Of a stretch of DNA of 36,641 nucleotides, positions 25,724-36,001 are shown in pieces. The DNA is taken from NCBI GenBank assembly GCA_905480545.1, contig CAJQQR010000130.1:1-36641 (forward strand), read 5' to 3'. Source of the stretch: an uncultured Pirellulaceae bacterium (lineage in GTDB: Bacteria > Planctomycetota > Planctomycetia > Pirellulales > Pirellulaceae). The notes below the pieces were generated by a model, which was given only the letters and a program-made list of their open reading frames with translations, was not told where the DNA came from and searched no databases. The position numbers and the translations under genes were made by a program. How positions within the stretch are numbered: position 1 is the first letter of the stretch; the number at the start of each line of letters is the position of its first letter.

Positions 25724-27274
25724 ATGAAAAGAAATACGATGATTTGCGTTGCGTTTGCAGTAGCTATGGCGTTCAATGCCCACTGCAACTCGCAAGACCC
25801 AGGTTACTTCCACATCGAGGTTGTTGATGAAGAATCCGGTCGCGGCGTACCCATGATTGAACTGAGGACTGTGAACGGCATTTCGCACGTTTCTGATTCC
25901 GCCGGGAACATTGCGTTTTACGAGCCGGGCCTGATGAAGACCGAGGTTTTCTTTCACGTTTCTGGGCATGGCTATGCAGTCCCTGAAGATGGATTCGGCT
26001 ATCGCGGTGTCCGGTTGACCCCGGTCGCCGGCAAAAAAAGTGTCGTAAAAATCAAACGCACCAATAGGGCGCAGCGACTTTACCGAATCACCGGAGCCGG
26101 AATTTACCGTGATACGACACTGCTGGGTTTGCAGCCACCCATCAGGCAGCCGCTTCTCAATGGAAAGGTGTTGGGAAGCGATAGCGTGGTCAACGCGATT
26201 TACCGTGGAAAACTGTATTGGTTTTGGGGTGACACGAATCGACCGGGGTATCCCTTGGGGAATTTTCAGGTTTCTGGTGCTGTGTCAGCATTGCCAAACA
26301 GGATCGATCCGGAAGTCGGAATTGATCTCAACTACTTTGTCGATGAAAAGGGATTTGCCAAAAAAATGGCCCCGGTTCCAGGAACTGGACCCACGTGGAT
26401 CTTTGGCTCAATGGTCCTCAATGATCGCGATGGAAACGAACGCATGCTGGCGAAGTATGAAAAGATAAGGCCGCCGTTACAGGCTTATGAAAGAGGGTTG
26501 GTTTTATTTAACGATGAGAAGCAGCAGTTTGAGCCGTTCGTGAAATTCGATTTGAATGCCCCGTTGTATCCTTCCGGTCAAAGTTTATTCGTCAAAGCCG
26601 AATCGCAAAAAGACGTTGATCAGGATTACTACTATTTTGCTAATCCATTTCCATTGATTCGTGTGCGTGCGTCGATGGACGCGGTTCAGGACCCGAAAAA
26701 CTATGAAGCATTTTCTTATTTCAAAACGGGCGTGGAAATTCCTCAAAACGAAAAGGGGGTACGCCAATTTTCAGCAGACCAATTGGATCGTGGTAAAAAC
26801 GGAGCACTCATTGCGAAATGGCGTCTGAACGCTTTCCCGATATCACCGGCCACGGAAATTTCGTTACTGAATAAGGAACTGATTACCAATGATGAGGCCG
26901 TAACGTTACTGTCGGAAACCGGTAGTGAAAATAAGCTTCGTCTTGCCAGTGGGTCAGTGGCTTGGAATGACTATCGGAAAAAGTGGGTTATGATTGCGGT
27001 GCAGTCTTGGGGGAGTTCAATGCTAGGCGAAATCTGGTTTGCCGAATCAGATTCATTGGAGGGGCCGTGGGAATCGCCGACCAAAATCGTGACACATGGC
27101 GATTACAGCTTTTACAATCTGCGACACCATGCATATTTCGACAAAGATGGCGGTCGCATCATATACTTCGAAGGGACTTACACCAAAATGTTTTCCGGTA
27201 CCAAAGTCGGTACGCCGCGATACGATTACAACCAAATTATGTATCGGATTGATCTGAGTGGAATTCCAAAATAG
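25724..27274 (+). CDS. Secreted protein with carboxypeptidase-like regulatory domain and propeller-like body
   Basis: I do not recognise a named function. The 516-residue protein has a signal peptide (MKRNTMICVAFAVAMAFNAHCNSQ). A beta-sandwich follows at about residues 28-110 (FHIEVVDEESGRGVPMIELRTV...), typical of carboxypeptidase-regulatory-like modules. The remaining ~390 residues contain repeated strands with LYWFWGDTNRPGYPLG, SGSVAWNDYRKKWVMIAVQ and SDSLEGPWESPTKIV. These last motifs resemble five-bladed propellers of the GH43/DUF4185 type, which often bind or cleave glycans. The frame also opens at 25634, overlapping the previous stop, but those residues do not look like a signal, so I start at 25724. 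Probably cotranscribed with the aminopeptidase gene. Confidence 0.75.
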   Translation: MKRNTMICVAFAVAMAFNAHCNSQDPGYFHIEVVDEESGRGVPMIELRTVNGISHVSDSAGNIAFYEPGLMKTEVFFHVSGHGYAVPEDGFGYRGVRLTPVAGKKSVVKIKRTNRAQRLYRITGAGIYRDTTLLGLQPPIRQPLLNGKVLGSDSVVNAIYRGKLYWFWGDTNRPGYPLGNFQVSGAVSALPNRIDPEVGIDLNYFVDEKGFAKKMAPVPGTGPTWIFGSMVLNDRDGNERMLAKYEKIRPPLQAYERGLVLFNDEKQQFEPFVKFDLNAPLYPSGQSLFVKAESQKDVDQDYYYFANPFPLIRVRASMDAVQDPKNYEAFSYFKTGVEIPQNEKGVRQFSADQLDRGKNGALIAKWRLNAFPISPATEISLLNKELITNDEAVTLLSETGSENKLRLASGSVAWNDYRKKWVMIAVQSWGSSMLGEIWFAESDSLEGPWESPTKIVTHGDYSFYNLRHHAYFDKDGGRIIYFEGTYTKMFSGTKVGTPRYDYNQIMYRIDLSGIPK

Positions 27275-27335
27275 GAATTCGTGCTAAACACATTTTGAGT
27301 CACGATTCTTGGAGCGGTTGTTCAACGTTCCATGC

Positions 27336-27383
27336 AGTTGATCGAATGGGCCGTTGATCGAATGGGCAGCTGATCGAATGGGC
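27336..27383. repeat. 16-bp tandem repeat, three copies
   Basis: Three consecutive 16-bp units share the core tgatcgaatgggc (27336-27351, 27352-27367, 27368-27383) and differ only in their first three bases. They sit between two convergent genes, ending 7 bases before the stop of the minus-strand gene at 27390. Confidence 0.85.
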
Positions 27384-27389
27384 TGCTGC

Positions 27390-27875
27390 TCAAATAATGG
27401 ACTGTGGTAGCCTTTGGCTGAGCACTTCAATTTCTGGCAAATATTCGCATTGAATGTCCTCGTGGAACTTCTCAACAATTGCCCTTACTTTTTTGAGTTG
27501 TCGAGCGAACATGTTCGTTGTGACTTTATTTCGCAAATAGGGCGTTTCGCTGGCATCAAGTGCCCTGCAGAAATGAATTCGAACCTGAGCAGCCGTTTCT
27601 TTAACCTGTGTAAAACGCAAGCACTTGTCCATCCAGCGAATGATTTTCCGTAATGTTTTTTTATGTGCGTTGGGCGTGAGTGCAAAGTGCTCATCAATTT
27701 CGCCGCATAAATAATCTGCAAAGCCTTGCTCATCATCGCACATGAAAAGTAAATAGGTGAGAAGCTCCTTGTTTTCCTTTTTGAACCTCGCCAATCGAAG
27801 GCATGTTTCAAGCAGGTCGCCGGGCTCCAACCTTGCCAATGATTTCTTGATGTCGATTAAGGAAGCGGCTTTCAT
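27390..27875 (-). CDS. Hypothetical helical protein, 161 residues
   Basis: I do not recognise the family. The protein is cytosolic by appearance (no signal or membrane segment), almost entirely helical, charged and rich in Leu/Lys/Glu, with an even start (MKAASLIDIKKSLARLEPGDLLE) and a segment FMCDDEQGFADYLCGEIDEHF. Codon use and the amphipathic pattern are those of a real gene, and no other gene explains this stretch. It faces away from the DUF1080 gene across a 270-base intergenic region and converges with the propeller-like gene. A regulatory or scaffolding role is only a guess. Confidence 0.7.
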   Translation of the reverse strand: MKAASLIDIKKSLARLEPGDLLETCLRLARFKKENKELLTYLLFMCDDEQGFADYLCGEIDEHFALTPNAHKKTLRKIIRWMDKCLRFTQVKETAAQVRIHFCRALDASETPYLRNKVTTNMFARQLKKVRAIVEKFHEDIQCEYLPEIEVLSQRLPQSII

Positions 27876-28145
27876 TGTTCATTCGATGTAGTTGAGTTTT
27901 TTGTGATTAGGCTCGGTACCATTCCGAAACTCGTCCATCGTCACTCAAACGAAAGAGGATACTTCAAACCGGCTGAGAAACCCAATGCCGTTTCAATTAT
28001 TGATTGTGGTATTCCGAAACACCGTTAAAGGAAACTGGAAAAGCCAAACCGGCTATGGTACCGTGATGAATCGGACATCCACAATAAACAGTATTTGTAA
28101 TCTTGCGATCTCAAATCGTTCTACTCCAACCCCTTGCTAGTGAAA

Positions 28146-28952
28146 ATGCCAAACTTACCATTCAGATTTCATTCTATTGCACTCGGTTCGATCTTGATTC
28201 TTTGCTGGACGCAGGTCGCTTTCGCGCAAGAGTACGGGAACGTTGGGGTCGGTGCCAAGCCGATCGACGGTGCTGAAATTCTAATGGATGGCTCTCGAAA
28301 AATGCTCGACGCAAAATGGACCTATTGGAAGGGCCCGCGTTTTGCATCTTCCTTGCCCATCAAATGGAAAATAGTTGATGATCCAGTCGATGACGGAACC
28401 GTCGTCATGACTGATGACCCTGTGGCCGCTGGCGGGAAATATGGCACGGCTGATATTGTCACCAAAAAGAAGTATCGTGATTTTCGGCTTCACATCGAAT
28501 TCTTGATTTCGAAAAAGCGTGGCAACAGTGGCGTGTACTTACAGAATCGTTATGAAATTCAAGTTCTCGACGGAGACAAAACGAAGCATGGTATGGCTGC
28601 TGTCATTAACGAATCTGAATCACCCTACGAGTTATATAACGGTACTGGCAAATGGAATTCCTATGACATTGTCTTCCGCGCTGCTCGATTCGAGGATGGA
28701 AAGCGAACGGAAAAAGCGATTGTTACGCTATACTTCAATGGCAAAAAAGCACATTCGAACTTTAGGATTAATCGAGTTTGGGGTGGCCCGAATTCGGGGA
28801 TTGATGGTGGTAACAATGGAAGTCCGACTGATGTGCCGGGCGGGCTAAAGCTTCAGTGTGAAGGGCATGACGTTCGTTACCGAAACGTCTGGATAAAGGA
28901 ACTTGATTTGAAGGCGTCGGATACCGATTTCGAAGCTAAAATCGCCAAGTAG
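28146..28952 (+). CDS. Secreted DUF1080 protein (3-keto-disaccharide hydrolase-like)
   Basis: The 268-residue exported protein has a signal peptide (MPNLPFRFHSIALGSILILCWTQVAFAQ) and a concanavalin-like jelly roll of the DUF1080 family: YGTADIVTKKKYRDFRLHIEF, GNSGVYLQNRYEIQVLD, GKWNSYDIVFRA and the C-terminal GLKLQCEGHDVRYRNVWIKEL. Members studied in gut Bacteroides hydrolyse glycosides oxidised at C3, and the name 3-keto-disaccharide hydrolase follows from that; the substrate here is unknown. The frame opens at TTG 28134, but ATG 28146 starts the signal peptide. It is separated by 96 bases from the cytochrome gene that follows. Confidence 0.9.
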   Translation: MPNLPFRFHSIALGSILILCWTQVAFAQEYGNVGVGAKPIDGAEILMDGSRKMLDAKWTYWKGPRFASSLPIKWKIVDDPVDDGTVVMTDDPVAAGGKYGTADIVTKKKYRDFRLHIEFLISKKRGNSGVYLQNRYEIQVLDGDKTKHGMAAVINESESPYELYNGTGKWNSYDIVFRAARFEDGKRTEKAIVTLYFNGKKAHSNFRINRVWGGPNSGIDGGNNGSPTDVPGGLKLQCEGHDVRYRNVWIKELDLKASDTDFEAKIAK

Positions 28953-29048
28953 TTACCTTCGGTGGCGAGCGGAGTGATTGGACATCCTTCACCGTTTTAG
29001 GTTCCAGGATCAACGAGATTTTGAATTGTTTCGCTCAGAATTAGATTT

Positions 29049-32000
29049 ATGATGATAGAGAATGTTTTTTCGACGCGGGTAACAAGCTTAAAGTCTAATC
29101 TATTTCCCGGTTTGTTGCTGTTCAGTTTCTTCGTCGAATTGCAACCCGCGCCGGCCGCTTCGCAAGAAGACCAGGCTGCGATCAAATCAACCGAAATTCA
29201 GGTTCAATTTGAAAAGCAAATAAAGCCTGTAATTAAAAGCCTGTGTATCAGCTGTCATAATGCTGAAGATGCCGAATCAGGTGTGAGCCTCGAGCATCTT
29301 GATGGAACGCTTGCGGATCGACATGTTTTCTTATGGGAAGAGATCCGAGAACAAATCGCTGACCGTGCGATGCCCCCAGAGGACGAAAAACAGCCGACCT
29401 CTGAACAGCGAAAATTGCTCGTCGGCTGGATTGAGAAAGCAATCGTTGCTGCAAAGTCGAAACCTCAAACAAAAAATGGGGCGGTACGCCGCTTAACCGT
29501 TTCGCAGTATCGAAACACTCTGAATTCTCTTTTGGGATTAAAGGAAGATTTTACCGGCCTTCTGCCACCAGATGCCATATCAAAAGACGGGTTTTTGAAT
29601 GAGCAAATGTCGATGCAGCTATCTCCATTGCTGGTCGAAACATATTTCGAAATTGCCGAAAAGGCTCTTGATCGCTGTATTGTCAACGAAAAATCTAAGC
29701 CCACGATTCAAACGTTGCGAATGGAACTGGGGAAATCGATCAATCCGGAACCTTGTTCCGATCGGCTGATCCTCGGTGCAAATAGCAGGTTGCTTGCAAA
29801 TGAAGATTTTATTGTCACGGAACCGGTTCCGAGAAAACCGTTTGAATTCACCCACCGTCGCATTCAAACAAAACATAGATTTATCGAAGGCTATCGAGGT
29901 AATGCGACGGTTCGTGGTTGGCGTGAATTTGACAGCATCTATCATTCTGTCTTTGCGTGCGTGCGAGGAACCCCTGGTTATCCTGTCGGGTTGCCAAATG
30001 AATCAGCACCGGACGGACTGCTCCTTCGTCCGGCCATACCAAACCCGGGGTTGTTTGGAGTTTCAGGAACTTATGGACCCAATGCTAATTTTAAAATTTC
30101 GCTACGAGAGCTTCCATCAAACGGTAATTTTCGAGTGAAAGTTACCGCGGCTAAATACAACGATGGGTTATTGTTAGATCGACATGCAAAACCGCAGCCC
30201 GAAATGAGTGCGACGGCGTTTGCTTTACCGGATGGAAAATCAACCAGGGCCAGAATTCAGAAAAGTGGTCTCTATCAGGTCGATATTTACGCTTCAGCTA
30301 AAGATTCCAAAAAGAAGGACTTGGATAAGAAAGCGAATCCAAAAGGTTTATTCGTAACCTTGCAATTAGGAGGCCGTGTTTTTTCTGGAAAATTGAATCA
30401 GCCTGCTTTTTTGGTTGTGCGATTGAAGAGTGGCGAGCTACCGATAACGGTCGAGGCTTCCCCATCTGCTAGAGCCGACAAGGTTGTGATTACGCCTCTT
30501 AAAAACCGTAGCGACAAAAACGGTGACGATTCGAAAAAGCGATTTCTCCAAATGGAAAGTCGTTCACCAAGATTGGGTGTCCATGTTGGATTTCGGCGGG
30601 ATTGCGGTAGTACGCTCGCTCCCGTCGGACTGCTGAAATCGGTGCTGCATAACGAACTTCGTGAATTTGTATTTGAGGATGCAATCAACAATTTTCCCAG
30701 TCCGGATGTGGAAAAAAATAATGTGAATTACTTGGCCGGGATTCGTGAAATTGCAGTTCGCAGTGAGTACACCGATGGGCGTGACATGCCGCGTCTTTTA
30801 GTAAAGTCCGTCGAATTTGAAGGGCCGTATTACGAATGTTGGCCGCCAAAGTCGCATACCAATATTTTTATCGAATCAAAAAACCAAAAGGATCGATCCA
30901 CGTATGCAAGAGAAATTATCAAATCGTTTGCCAGCAGAGCTTTTCGACGCCCGGTAACGACCAGGGAACTCAACTCGCTGCATTTGATTTGGAGCGGTTC
31001 TTTCAAAAGCAGCAATGATTTTCATGGCAGTATCAAGGACGCGTTGCTTGTGGTTTTGACTTCCCCCCAGTTTTTGTTCCAGATCGAAAATAGTGAATCC
31101 TCGAAACCGGAGCCACTTGATTCGTTTGAGCTTGCATCAAAGCTCTCTTACTTTCTTTGGAACAGCAGTCCAGATGATCGGCTCATGAAACTTGCCTCGT
31201 CAAGCAAATTGAGATCTCAGATCGATTCTGAAACAAACCGCATGATCAATGATCCGAAATTCAGGGATTTCGCCGATTCATTTGCGTCGCAATGGTTGGA
31301 TCTCGACAAACTCGGCGTGGTTGAGACTGATCGCAGCCGTTTTTCGCGGCTTACTCGCGAAGTAAAAAACAGCCTTCGACAAGAGCCCGTGGAGTTGGTG
31401 CAGCACTTGATTCGAAACAACATGCCGCTGAAGAATCTGGTGCAGTCAGACTTTATTATGACAAACGAGATTGTAGCGTCGTACTACGGTTTGGGTGACA
31501 AAACGGAAAGTGGTTTTGAGTTTATCCCAATCCGACATGGAAGCGATCGATTGGGAGGCGTACTTACTCATGCGGGGATTTTGGCTTCGCTGTCAGATGG
31601 ACGTGAATCCAACCCGATTAAGCGAGGGGCTTGGCTGGCGCGAAAAATCGTAGCGGAACCGCCGGACGATCCTCCACCAAACGTCCCGCAATTGCCAGAG
31701 GATGATGGGACGAAACGTACTTTGCGAGAACGCCTTGAGTTGCATCGAAATCAAAAAGGTTGTGTGAAATGCCACGAAGGCATTGATCCATGGGGGCTTC
31801 CACTTGAAGAATTTGATGCCGGTGGTCTGTTGAAGGCATCAAAGGTCGCGTCCAGTTCGTTGTTGCCAGACCAGACGAATGTCAATAATACGAATGAATT
31901 GAAAGCCTATCTCGCTGAAAAACGCATCGATCAGGTTGCCTTCAGCTTCCTGAAACATCTCGCCACATACGCATCGGGACGGACGCTATCGTATAATGAG

Positions 32001-32105
32001 ATTGAATTCCTAAAGCGTGAGGGTTTAAAATTTAAAAAGGATAATTACCCAATGAAGGAACTTGTTCAATTCGTGATCAAAAGTCCGATTTTTATGGACA
32101 AGTAA
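29049..32105 (+). CDS. Planctomycete-type cytochrome, DUF1587/1595/1592/1588/1585 protein
   Basis: This 1018-residue exported protein has a signal segment at about residues 14-38. An N-terminal planctomycete cytochrome-c module has CISCH at Cys66. DUF1587 follows at about 145-185 ([18 protein letters not shown]), then a beta-rich middle, DUF1595 at about 620 ([15 protein letters not shown]), DUF1592 at about 665-810 ([32 protein letters not shown]), DUF1588 at about 835-930 ([24 protein letters not shown]) with a second CxxCH, CVKCH at Cys905, and DUF1585 at the C-terminus. The order is the standard one for this family. The function is unknown but the heme motifs imply periplasmic redox work. 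It pairs with the DUF1552 gene 82 bases downstream, an arrangement common in planctomycetes. Confidence 0.93.
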   Translation: MMIENVFSTRVTSLKSNLFPGLLLFSFFVELQPAPAASQEDQAAIKSTEIQVQFEKQIKPVIKSLCISCHNAEDAESGVSLEHLDGTLADRHVFLWEEIREQIADRAMPPEDEKQPTSEQRKLLVGWIEKAIVAAKSKPQTKNGAVRRLTVSQYRNTLNSLLGLKEDFTGLLPPDAISKDGFLNEQMSMQLSPLLVETYFEIAEKALDRCIVNEKSKPTIQTLRMELGKSINPEPCSDRLILGANSRLLANEDFIVTEPVPRKPFEFTHRRIQTKHRFIEGYRGNATVRGWREFDSIYHSVFACVRGTPGYPVGLPNESAPDGLLLRPAIPNPGLFGVSGTYGPNANFKISLRELPSNGNFRVKVTAAKYNDGLLLDRHAKPQPEMSATAFALPDGKSTRARIQKSGLYQVDIYASAKDSKKKDLDKKANPKGLFVTLQLGGRVFSGKLNQPAFLVVRLKSGELPITVEASPSARADKVVITPLKNRSDKNGDDSKKRFLQMESRSPRLGVHVGFRRDCGSTLAPVGLLKSVLHNELREFVFEDAINNFPSPDVEKNNVNYLAGIREIAVRSEYTDGRDMPRLLVKSVEFEGPYYECWPPKSHTNIFIESKNQKDRSTYAREIIKSFASRAFRRPVTTRELNSLHLIWSGSFKSSNDFHGSIKDALLVVLTSPQFLFQIENSESSKPEPLDSFELASKLSYFLWNSSPDDRLMKLASSSKLRSQIDSETNRMINDPKFRDFADSFASQWLDLDKLGVVETDRSRFSRLTREVKNSLRQEPVELVQHLIRNNMPLKNLVQSDFIMTNEIVASYYGLGDKTESGFEFIPIRHGSDRLGGVLTHAGILASLSDGRESNPIKRGAWLARKIVAEPPDDPPPNVPQLPEDDGTKRTLRERLELHRNQKGCVKCHEGIDPWGLPLEEFDAGGLLKASKVASSSLLPDQTNVNNTNELKAYLAEKRIDQVAFSFLKHLATYASGRTLSYNEIEFLKREGLKFKKDNYPMKELVQFVIKSPIFMDK

Positions 32106-32187
32106 GTTCTCCGGACGGCCGTTTTCGTCGGTCGATACAGCCTGAATCTCCCACCTCGAAATATTAATTTTCTCTTCAGACATTACA

Positions 32188-33558
32188 ATGAACGCAGACT
32201 TTAGAATTGATCGACGTGCGGTAATCAAAGGTATCGCGGGCGCAAGTTTGGCACTTCCTGTTCTTGATGTCATGGGATCAGAGATCGCGGAACAGACGCC
32301 GAAGCGATTTTGCGCCGTGTACACAGCGAACGGAATGTCATTGCCAAAGAAAGAGAATGGCATCGACGAATGGAGTTGGTTTCCGCGATCAAAAGAAGAG
32401 GACCGCCCGCAAGCAAAGAACAAATCCCAACGAGAAATTGTTTTTGGCGAATCGACCAATCCGCTTGATCCATTTAAAAAACAGGTCAGTTTCCTCGGCG
32501 GACTGCATCACGAAAATGGTTTGAAAGCCGATCCTCATGTCTGTTCTGATATGTGGCTGACCGGGGCACCGCTGCATAACCCGAAACCCGGAACGTACAA
32601 TACTGTTTCCTTGGACCAGGTTGTGGCCCAGCATACCAAGCAGCATTGTCGCCAGCCTTCCTTGGTGTTGTCCATTGACGCCGGAACCGGCTTCCTTTCT
32701 CGAACAGGAACTATCTCATACAGCTTGGAAGGGAAGCCAATTCCCGCGGAGAATCATCCTCGCCAGATATTTGATCGACTTTTTCGAGAGGATAAAACAT
32801 CGCTGGAAGGAAAACGAAAAAAGCTTCAGCGGCGGATCAAGTTGGTTGACGCCGTTTTGGAAAATGCGAGAGCGTTTAACAGGCGATTGGGGCAATCGGA
32901 TCGGCAAAAAATGGATCAGTATTTGACTTCATTAAATGAGGTTGAGTCTCGGCTGATTGCATCTGAGAAGTGGATTGAAATCCCCTTGAAAAAACAGGAT
33001 CACTCCCATTTAGATCTATCGGTTACCAACGAAAGCGAGCCGGCAAGTTATTACCAAAACATGTTTGACCTGATTGCATTGGCGTTTGATGCGGACATTA
33101 CTCGCAGTGTGTCATTTATGTTAAATCGCGAAGATGGGATGGGAATCAGCGATACGTTTCCGCTCAAGCTTGGTTTGTCGCGCACCCACCACAATCTTTC
33201 CCATGCAGCTGACAAAGCGGGCCAGTTGGAATTCGCAAAATATGACAAATTCCTGAGCGAGCAACTTTGCTACTTCTTCAAACGCCTAAACGAATACCAG
33301 GATAAAACGGGATCCGTCCTCGACAATAGCATTGTTCTCTACGGAAGTGGCGCAAGCACGACTCATCAACCTCGAAATCTACCGACGTTGGTCGCAGGTG
33401 GAGCGAGCATGGGACTAAAGCACGGAACCTACTGGAAGAACGATGATTCTCGCATGTCGAATCTTCATCTCAGTATTCTGAGGTCGATGGGAATCGGTAT
33501 TAAATCATTCTCGGATAGCACGGGCACGATCGCTGATTCTGTTTTTTCGAAATCTTGA
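32188..33558 (+). CDS. Tat-exported DUF1552 protein
   Basis: This 456-residue protein begins with a Tat signal ([22 protein letters not shown], Arg9-Arg10). It shows the DUF1552 pattern: [96 protein letters not shown] and [27 protein letters not shown]. The fold is related to alkaline phosphatase/sulfatase-like DUF1501 proteins. The biochemical role is not known; the constant pairing with DUF1592 cytochromes suggests a shared complex. Start ATG 32188. Confidence 0.92.
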   Translation: MNADFRIDRRAVIKGIAGASLALPVLDVMGSEIAEQTPKRFCAVYTANGMSLPKKENGIDEWSWFPRSKEEDRPQAKNKSQREIVFGESTNPLDPFKKQVSFLGGLHHENGLKADPHVCSDMWLTGAPLHNPKPGTYNTVSLDQVVAQHTKQHCRQPSLVLSIDAGTGFLSRTGTISYSLEGKPIPAENHPRQIFDRLFREDKTSLEGKRKKLQRRIKLVDAVLENARAFNRRLGQSDRQKMDQYLTSLNEVESRLIASEKWIEIPLKKQDHSHLDLSVTNESEPASYYQNMFDLIALAFDADITRSVSFMLNREDGMGISDTFPLKLGLSRTHHNLSHAADKAGQLEFAKYDKFLSEQLCYFFKRLNEYQDKTGSVLDNSIVLYGSGASTTHQPRNLPTLVAGGASMGLKHGTYWKNDDSRMSNLHLSILRSMGIGIKSFSDSTGTIADSVFSKS

Positions 33559-33684
33559 ATGGGTAGTGCGGGGTTTCACGTCGTCGCACGTAATAAAATC
33601 GCGGTTTGGTCGTTGGGCACGCTGTAGCTACTCCCGTGTATAATCGACGCAGGCTTGATCTAAAAAAATATTGGAATTCTATTG

Positions 33685-35970
33685 ATGAAATCATTCTCAT
33701 CCATTTTGTTGTTTTTCGCGTGCATCCAGCTCCATTTTGAGTCTGGTGTGATGGCTGCGGACAACTTGCTCGTTGAGGCAGAAAGCTTTTCCGATCGCGG
33801 AGGCTGGGTCTTGGACACGCAGTTTATCGAAAACATGGGCTCTCCCTATTTGTTGGCGCATGGTTTGGGGCGCCAAGTCAAAGATGCGACGACCAAAGTG
33901 AAATTCCCGTCCACCGGAGAGTACAAGGTCTTTGTTCGAACGAAAGACTGGGTGGCGAAGTGGAATCAGACGGGGGCTCCGGGCAAATTTCAAATCAGTG
34001 TAGATGGAAAAAGACTCGAAACCTTGCTCGGCACGCAGGGAAAGGATTGGTTTTGGCAACCGGCCGGTACGGTAAAAATTGCAAACGCAAACGTGACACT
34101 TGGAATACATGATTTGACTGGATTTGATGGTCGATGTGATGCCCTCTTTTTCACAAAGGATGAATCCGGAATTCCGCCCAATGATTCAACCGTGCTTCCC
34201 AAATGGCGGCGTCAGGCGCTTGGCTTAAAAGAAAAACCGACGCTGAAAAACGGTTACGATTTGGTTGTTGTGGGCGGTGGTTATTCCGGAATGGGTGCTG
34301 CTTTGTCAGCCGCGAGAATGGGCTGCAAGGTGGCTTTAATTCAGAACCGGCCGGTATTGGGCGGTAACGGTTCAAGCGAAGTTCGTGTTTGGGCGATGGG
34401 GCACATTCGTCGAGGCAAGTTCCCGAGAATTGGCGAGATCGTCGATGAATTTCAGGACCACGCGAAAAAGTCTCCGGGAACCTACCAGGAATTTGAGGAC
34501 GACAAGAAAGAAAAGCTTGTCCGTGCCGAAAAGAATATCGATCTATTTCTGAATCATCATGCCTACAAAGTTGACTCTTCCAACAACAAAATTGCAGCCG
34601 TTTACGCATTTGATACTCGAACGAGCGAGCATAAAGAATTTCGTGGACGCAATTTCGTAGATTGCACTGGGCATGGAACGATCGGTTATCTCGCCGGTGC
34701 CAATTGGGAAATGACGCCCAAGGGACGCATGGGAATGAGCAACATGTGGCGATGGGATGAAGCTAAATCCCCTGTTGAATTTCCAAAAACAGAATGGGCA
34801 CTTGATCTCAACATGAAGGACTTTCCCTATCCGCGTGATTTTCACGGGCAATGGTTTTGGGAAGGTGGATTTGACAAGGATCCAATCAACGATTCCGAGT
34901 CGATTCGCGATTGGAATTTTCGAGCGGTTTATGGCGCGTTTAATGCGATGAAAAATCGTGATGGGCGTGAGACGCACCGTAATGCGATTTTGACGTGGGT
35001 CGCATACATTGGTGGCCCCCGCGAGTCGCGTCGTCTGATGGGCGATGTTGTTTTGAATCAGGATGACGTTGTTTCCAAAAGAGACTTTCCTGATGGATGC
35101 GTACCAAGTACTTGGACAATCGATTTGCACTATCCAAAAAAACAATATGCGAAGAAGTTTCCAGACAATCCATTTATCTCGATTGCCAAGCACGACAGCC
35201 GGATCGATCGCTCGTTCGGATACCCTGTTCCCTATCGATGTTTCTATTCCCGAAACATCGAAAATCTTTTTATGGCAGGACGGTGTATTAGCGTGACTCA
35301 CGAAGCCTTGGGCACGACGCGTGTCATGAAGACTTGTGGGATGATGGGGGAAGTTGTTGGCAAGGCAGCCTCGATTTGCACGCTGAGAGATTGTACGCCA
35401 CGTGAAGTGTACAGCCAGCATCTTGCTGAGCTAAAGACGCTTTTGGAGTTGCCCGGTCAAGCACGTCGCGAAACGGTAACGGCTAAGATTGTCATGCCGA
35501 AAGTGATCGCTGCCACCAGTCCATACGGGCCTCCATCGGGATTGCTGGTCGAATCTCTAAAGGGGATTGTTGTTGACGATCGACAAGCCAAAATTGTGGG
35601 AAGTTGGACGCGAGGTACCGGACTAAAAGGCTACGTTGCCTACGGTTACCGTTACGCTAATGCGGATTCAGGTGCGTCAATGAGTTTTCAGCCCACAATT
35701 AAGGAGAGCGGTGAATACGAGATTCGGGTCGCTTACTTGCCGCATGAAAATCGCGGCAAGTCAGTGCCTGTGAAAGTCTCCATCGGAGGCTCTTCTGTTG
35801 ATCTGAAGATCGATATGACCAAAAAGGCAAATACAAAGGACGATTTTTACTCGCTCGGAAAATACAAAATTTCAGCGTCTGAGAAATGCGAGATTGTTTT
35901 CGGAACCCACGGCGCACAGGGGCTGGTTCACGCCGATGCCGTGCAGTTATTGCCGACTGGCAAAAAGTAA
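33685..35970 (+). CDS. Secreted FAD-dependent oxidoreductase with N- and C-terminal carbohydrate-binding-like domains
   Basis: The 761-residue protein has a signal peptide without a twin arginine (MKSFSSILLFFACIQLHF...). Residues about 27-155 form a beta-sandwich (LLVEAESFSDRGGWVLDTQF) like carbohydrate-binding modules. Residues about 190-590 form an FAD oxidoreductase of the FAD-dependent/xanthan-lyase-associated group: YDLVVVGGGYSGMGAALSAARMG is the dinucleotide fold (glycines about 197-202), NRPVLGGNGSSEVRV follows, and LFMAGRCISVTHEALGTTRVMKTCG closes the FAD site. Residues about 620-755 resemble a golvesin-type beta-sandwich. It probably oxidises a sugar at the cell surface. The TTG at 33682 directly precedes the ATG used here. 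Confidence 0.9.
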   Translation: MKSFSSILLFFACIQLHFESGVMAADNLLVEAESFSDRGGWVLDTQFIENMGSPYLLAHGLGRQVKDATTKVKFPSTGEYKVFVRTKDWVAKWNQTGAPGKFQISVDGKRLETLLGTQGKDWFWQPAGTVKIANANVTLGIHDLTGFDGRCDALFFTKDESGIPPNDSTVLPKWRRQALGLKEKPTLKNGYDLVVVGGGYSGMGAALSAARMGCKVALIQNRPVLGGNGSSEVRVWAMGHIRRGKFPRIGEIVDEFQDHAKKSPGTYQEFEDDKKEKLVRAEKNIDLFLNHHAYKVDSSNNKIAAVYAFDTRTSEHKEFRGRNFVDCTGHGTIGYLAGANWEMTPKGRMGMSNMWRWDEAKSPVEFPKTEWALDLNMKDFPYPRDFHGQWFWEGGFDKDPINDSESIRDWNFRAVYGAFNAMKNRDGRETHRNAILTWVAYIGGPRESRRLMGDVVLNQDDVVSKRDFPDGCVPSTWTIDLHYPKKQYAKKFPDNPFISIAKHDSRIDRSFGYPVPYRCFYSRNIENLFMAGRCISVTHEALGTTRVMKTCGMMGEVVGKAASICTLRDCTPREVYSQHLAELKTLLELPGQARRETVTAKIVMPKVIAATSPYGPPSGLLVESLKGIVVDDRQAKIVGSWTRGTGLKGYVAYGYRYANADSGASMSFQPTIKESGEYEIRVAYLPHENRGKSVPVKVSIGGSSVDLKIDMTKKANTKDDFYSLGKYKISASEKCEIVFGTHGAQGLVHADAVQLLPTGKK

Positions 35971-36001
35971 TGACGCCATTTGGGAAATCTAAAGCACACT
36001 T

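Noticed and set aside
27336-27383. CRISPR-like array
   Set aside because: The copies are directly adjacent with no spacers, and no cas genes are present.
34543-35421. 292-codon minus-strand open frame
   Set aside because: It lies wholly inside the FAD oxidoreductase gene, whose protein has clear conserved motifs throughout.
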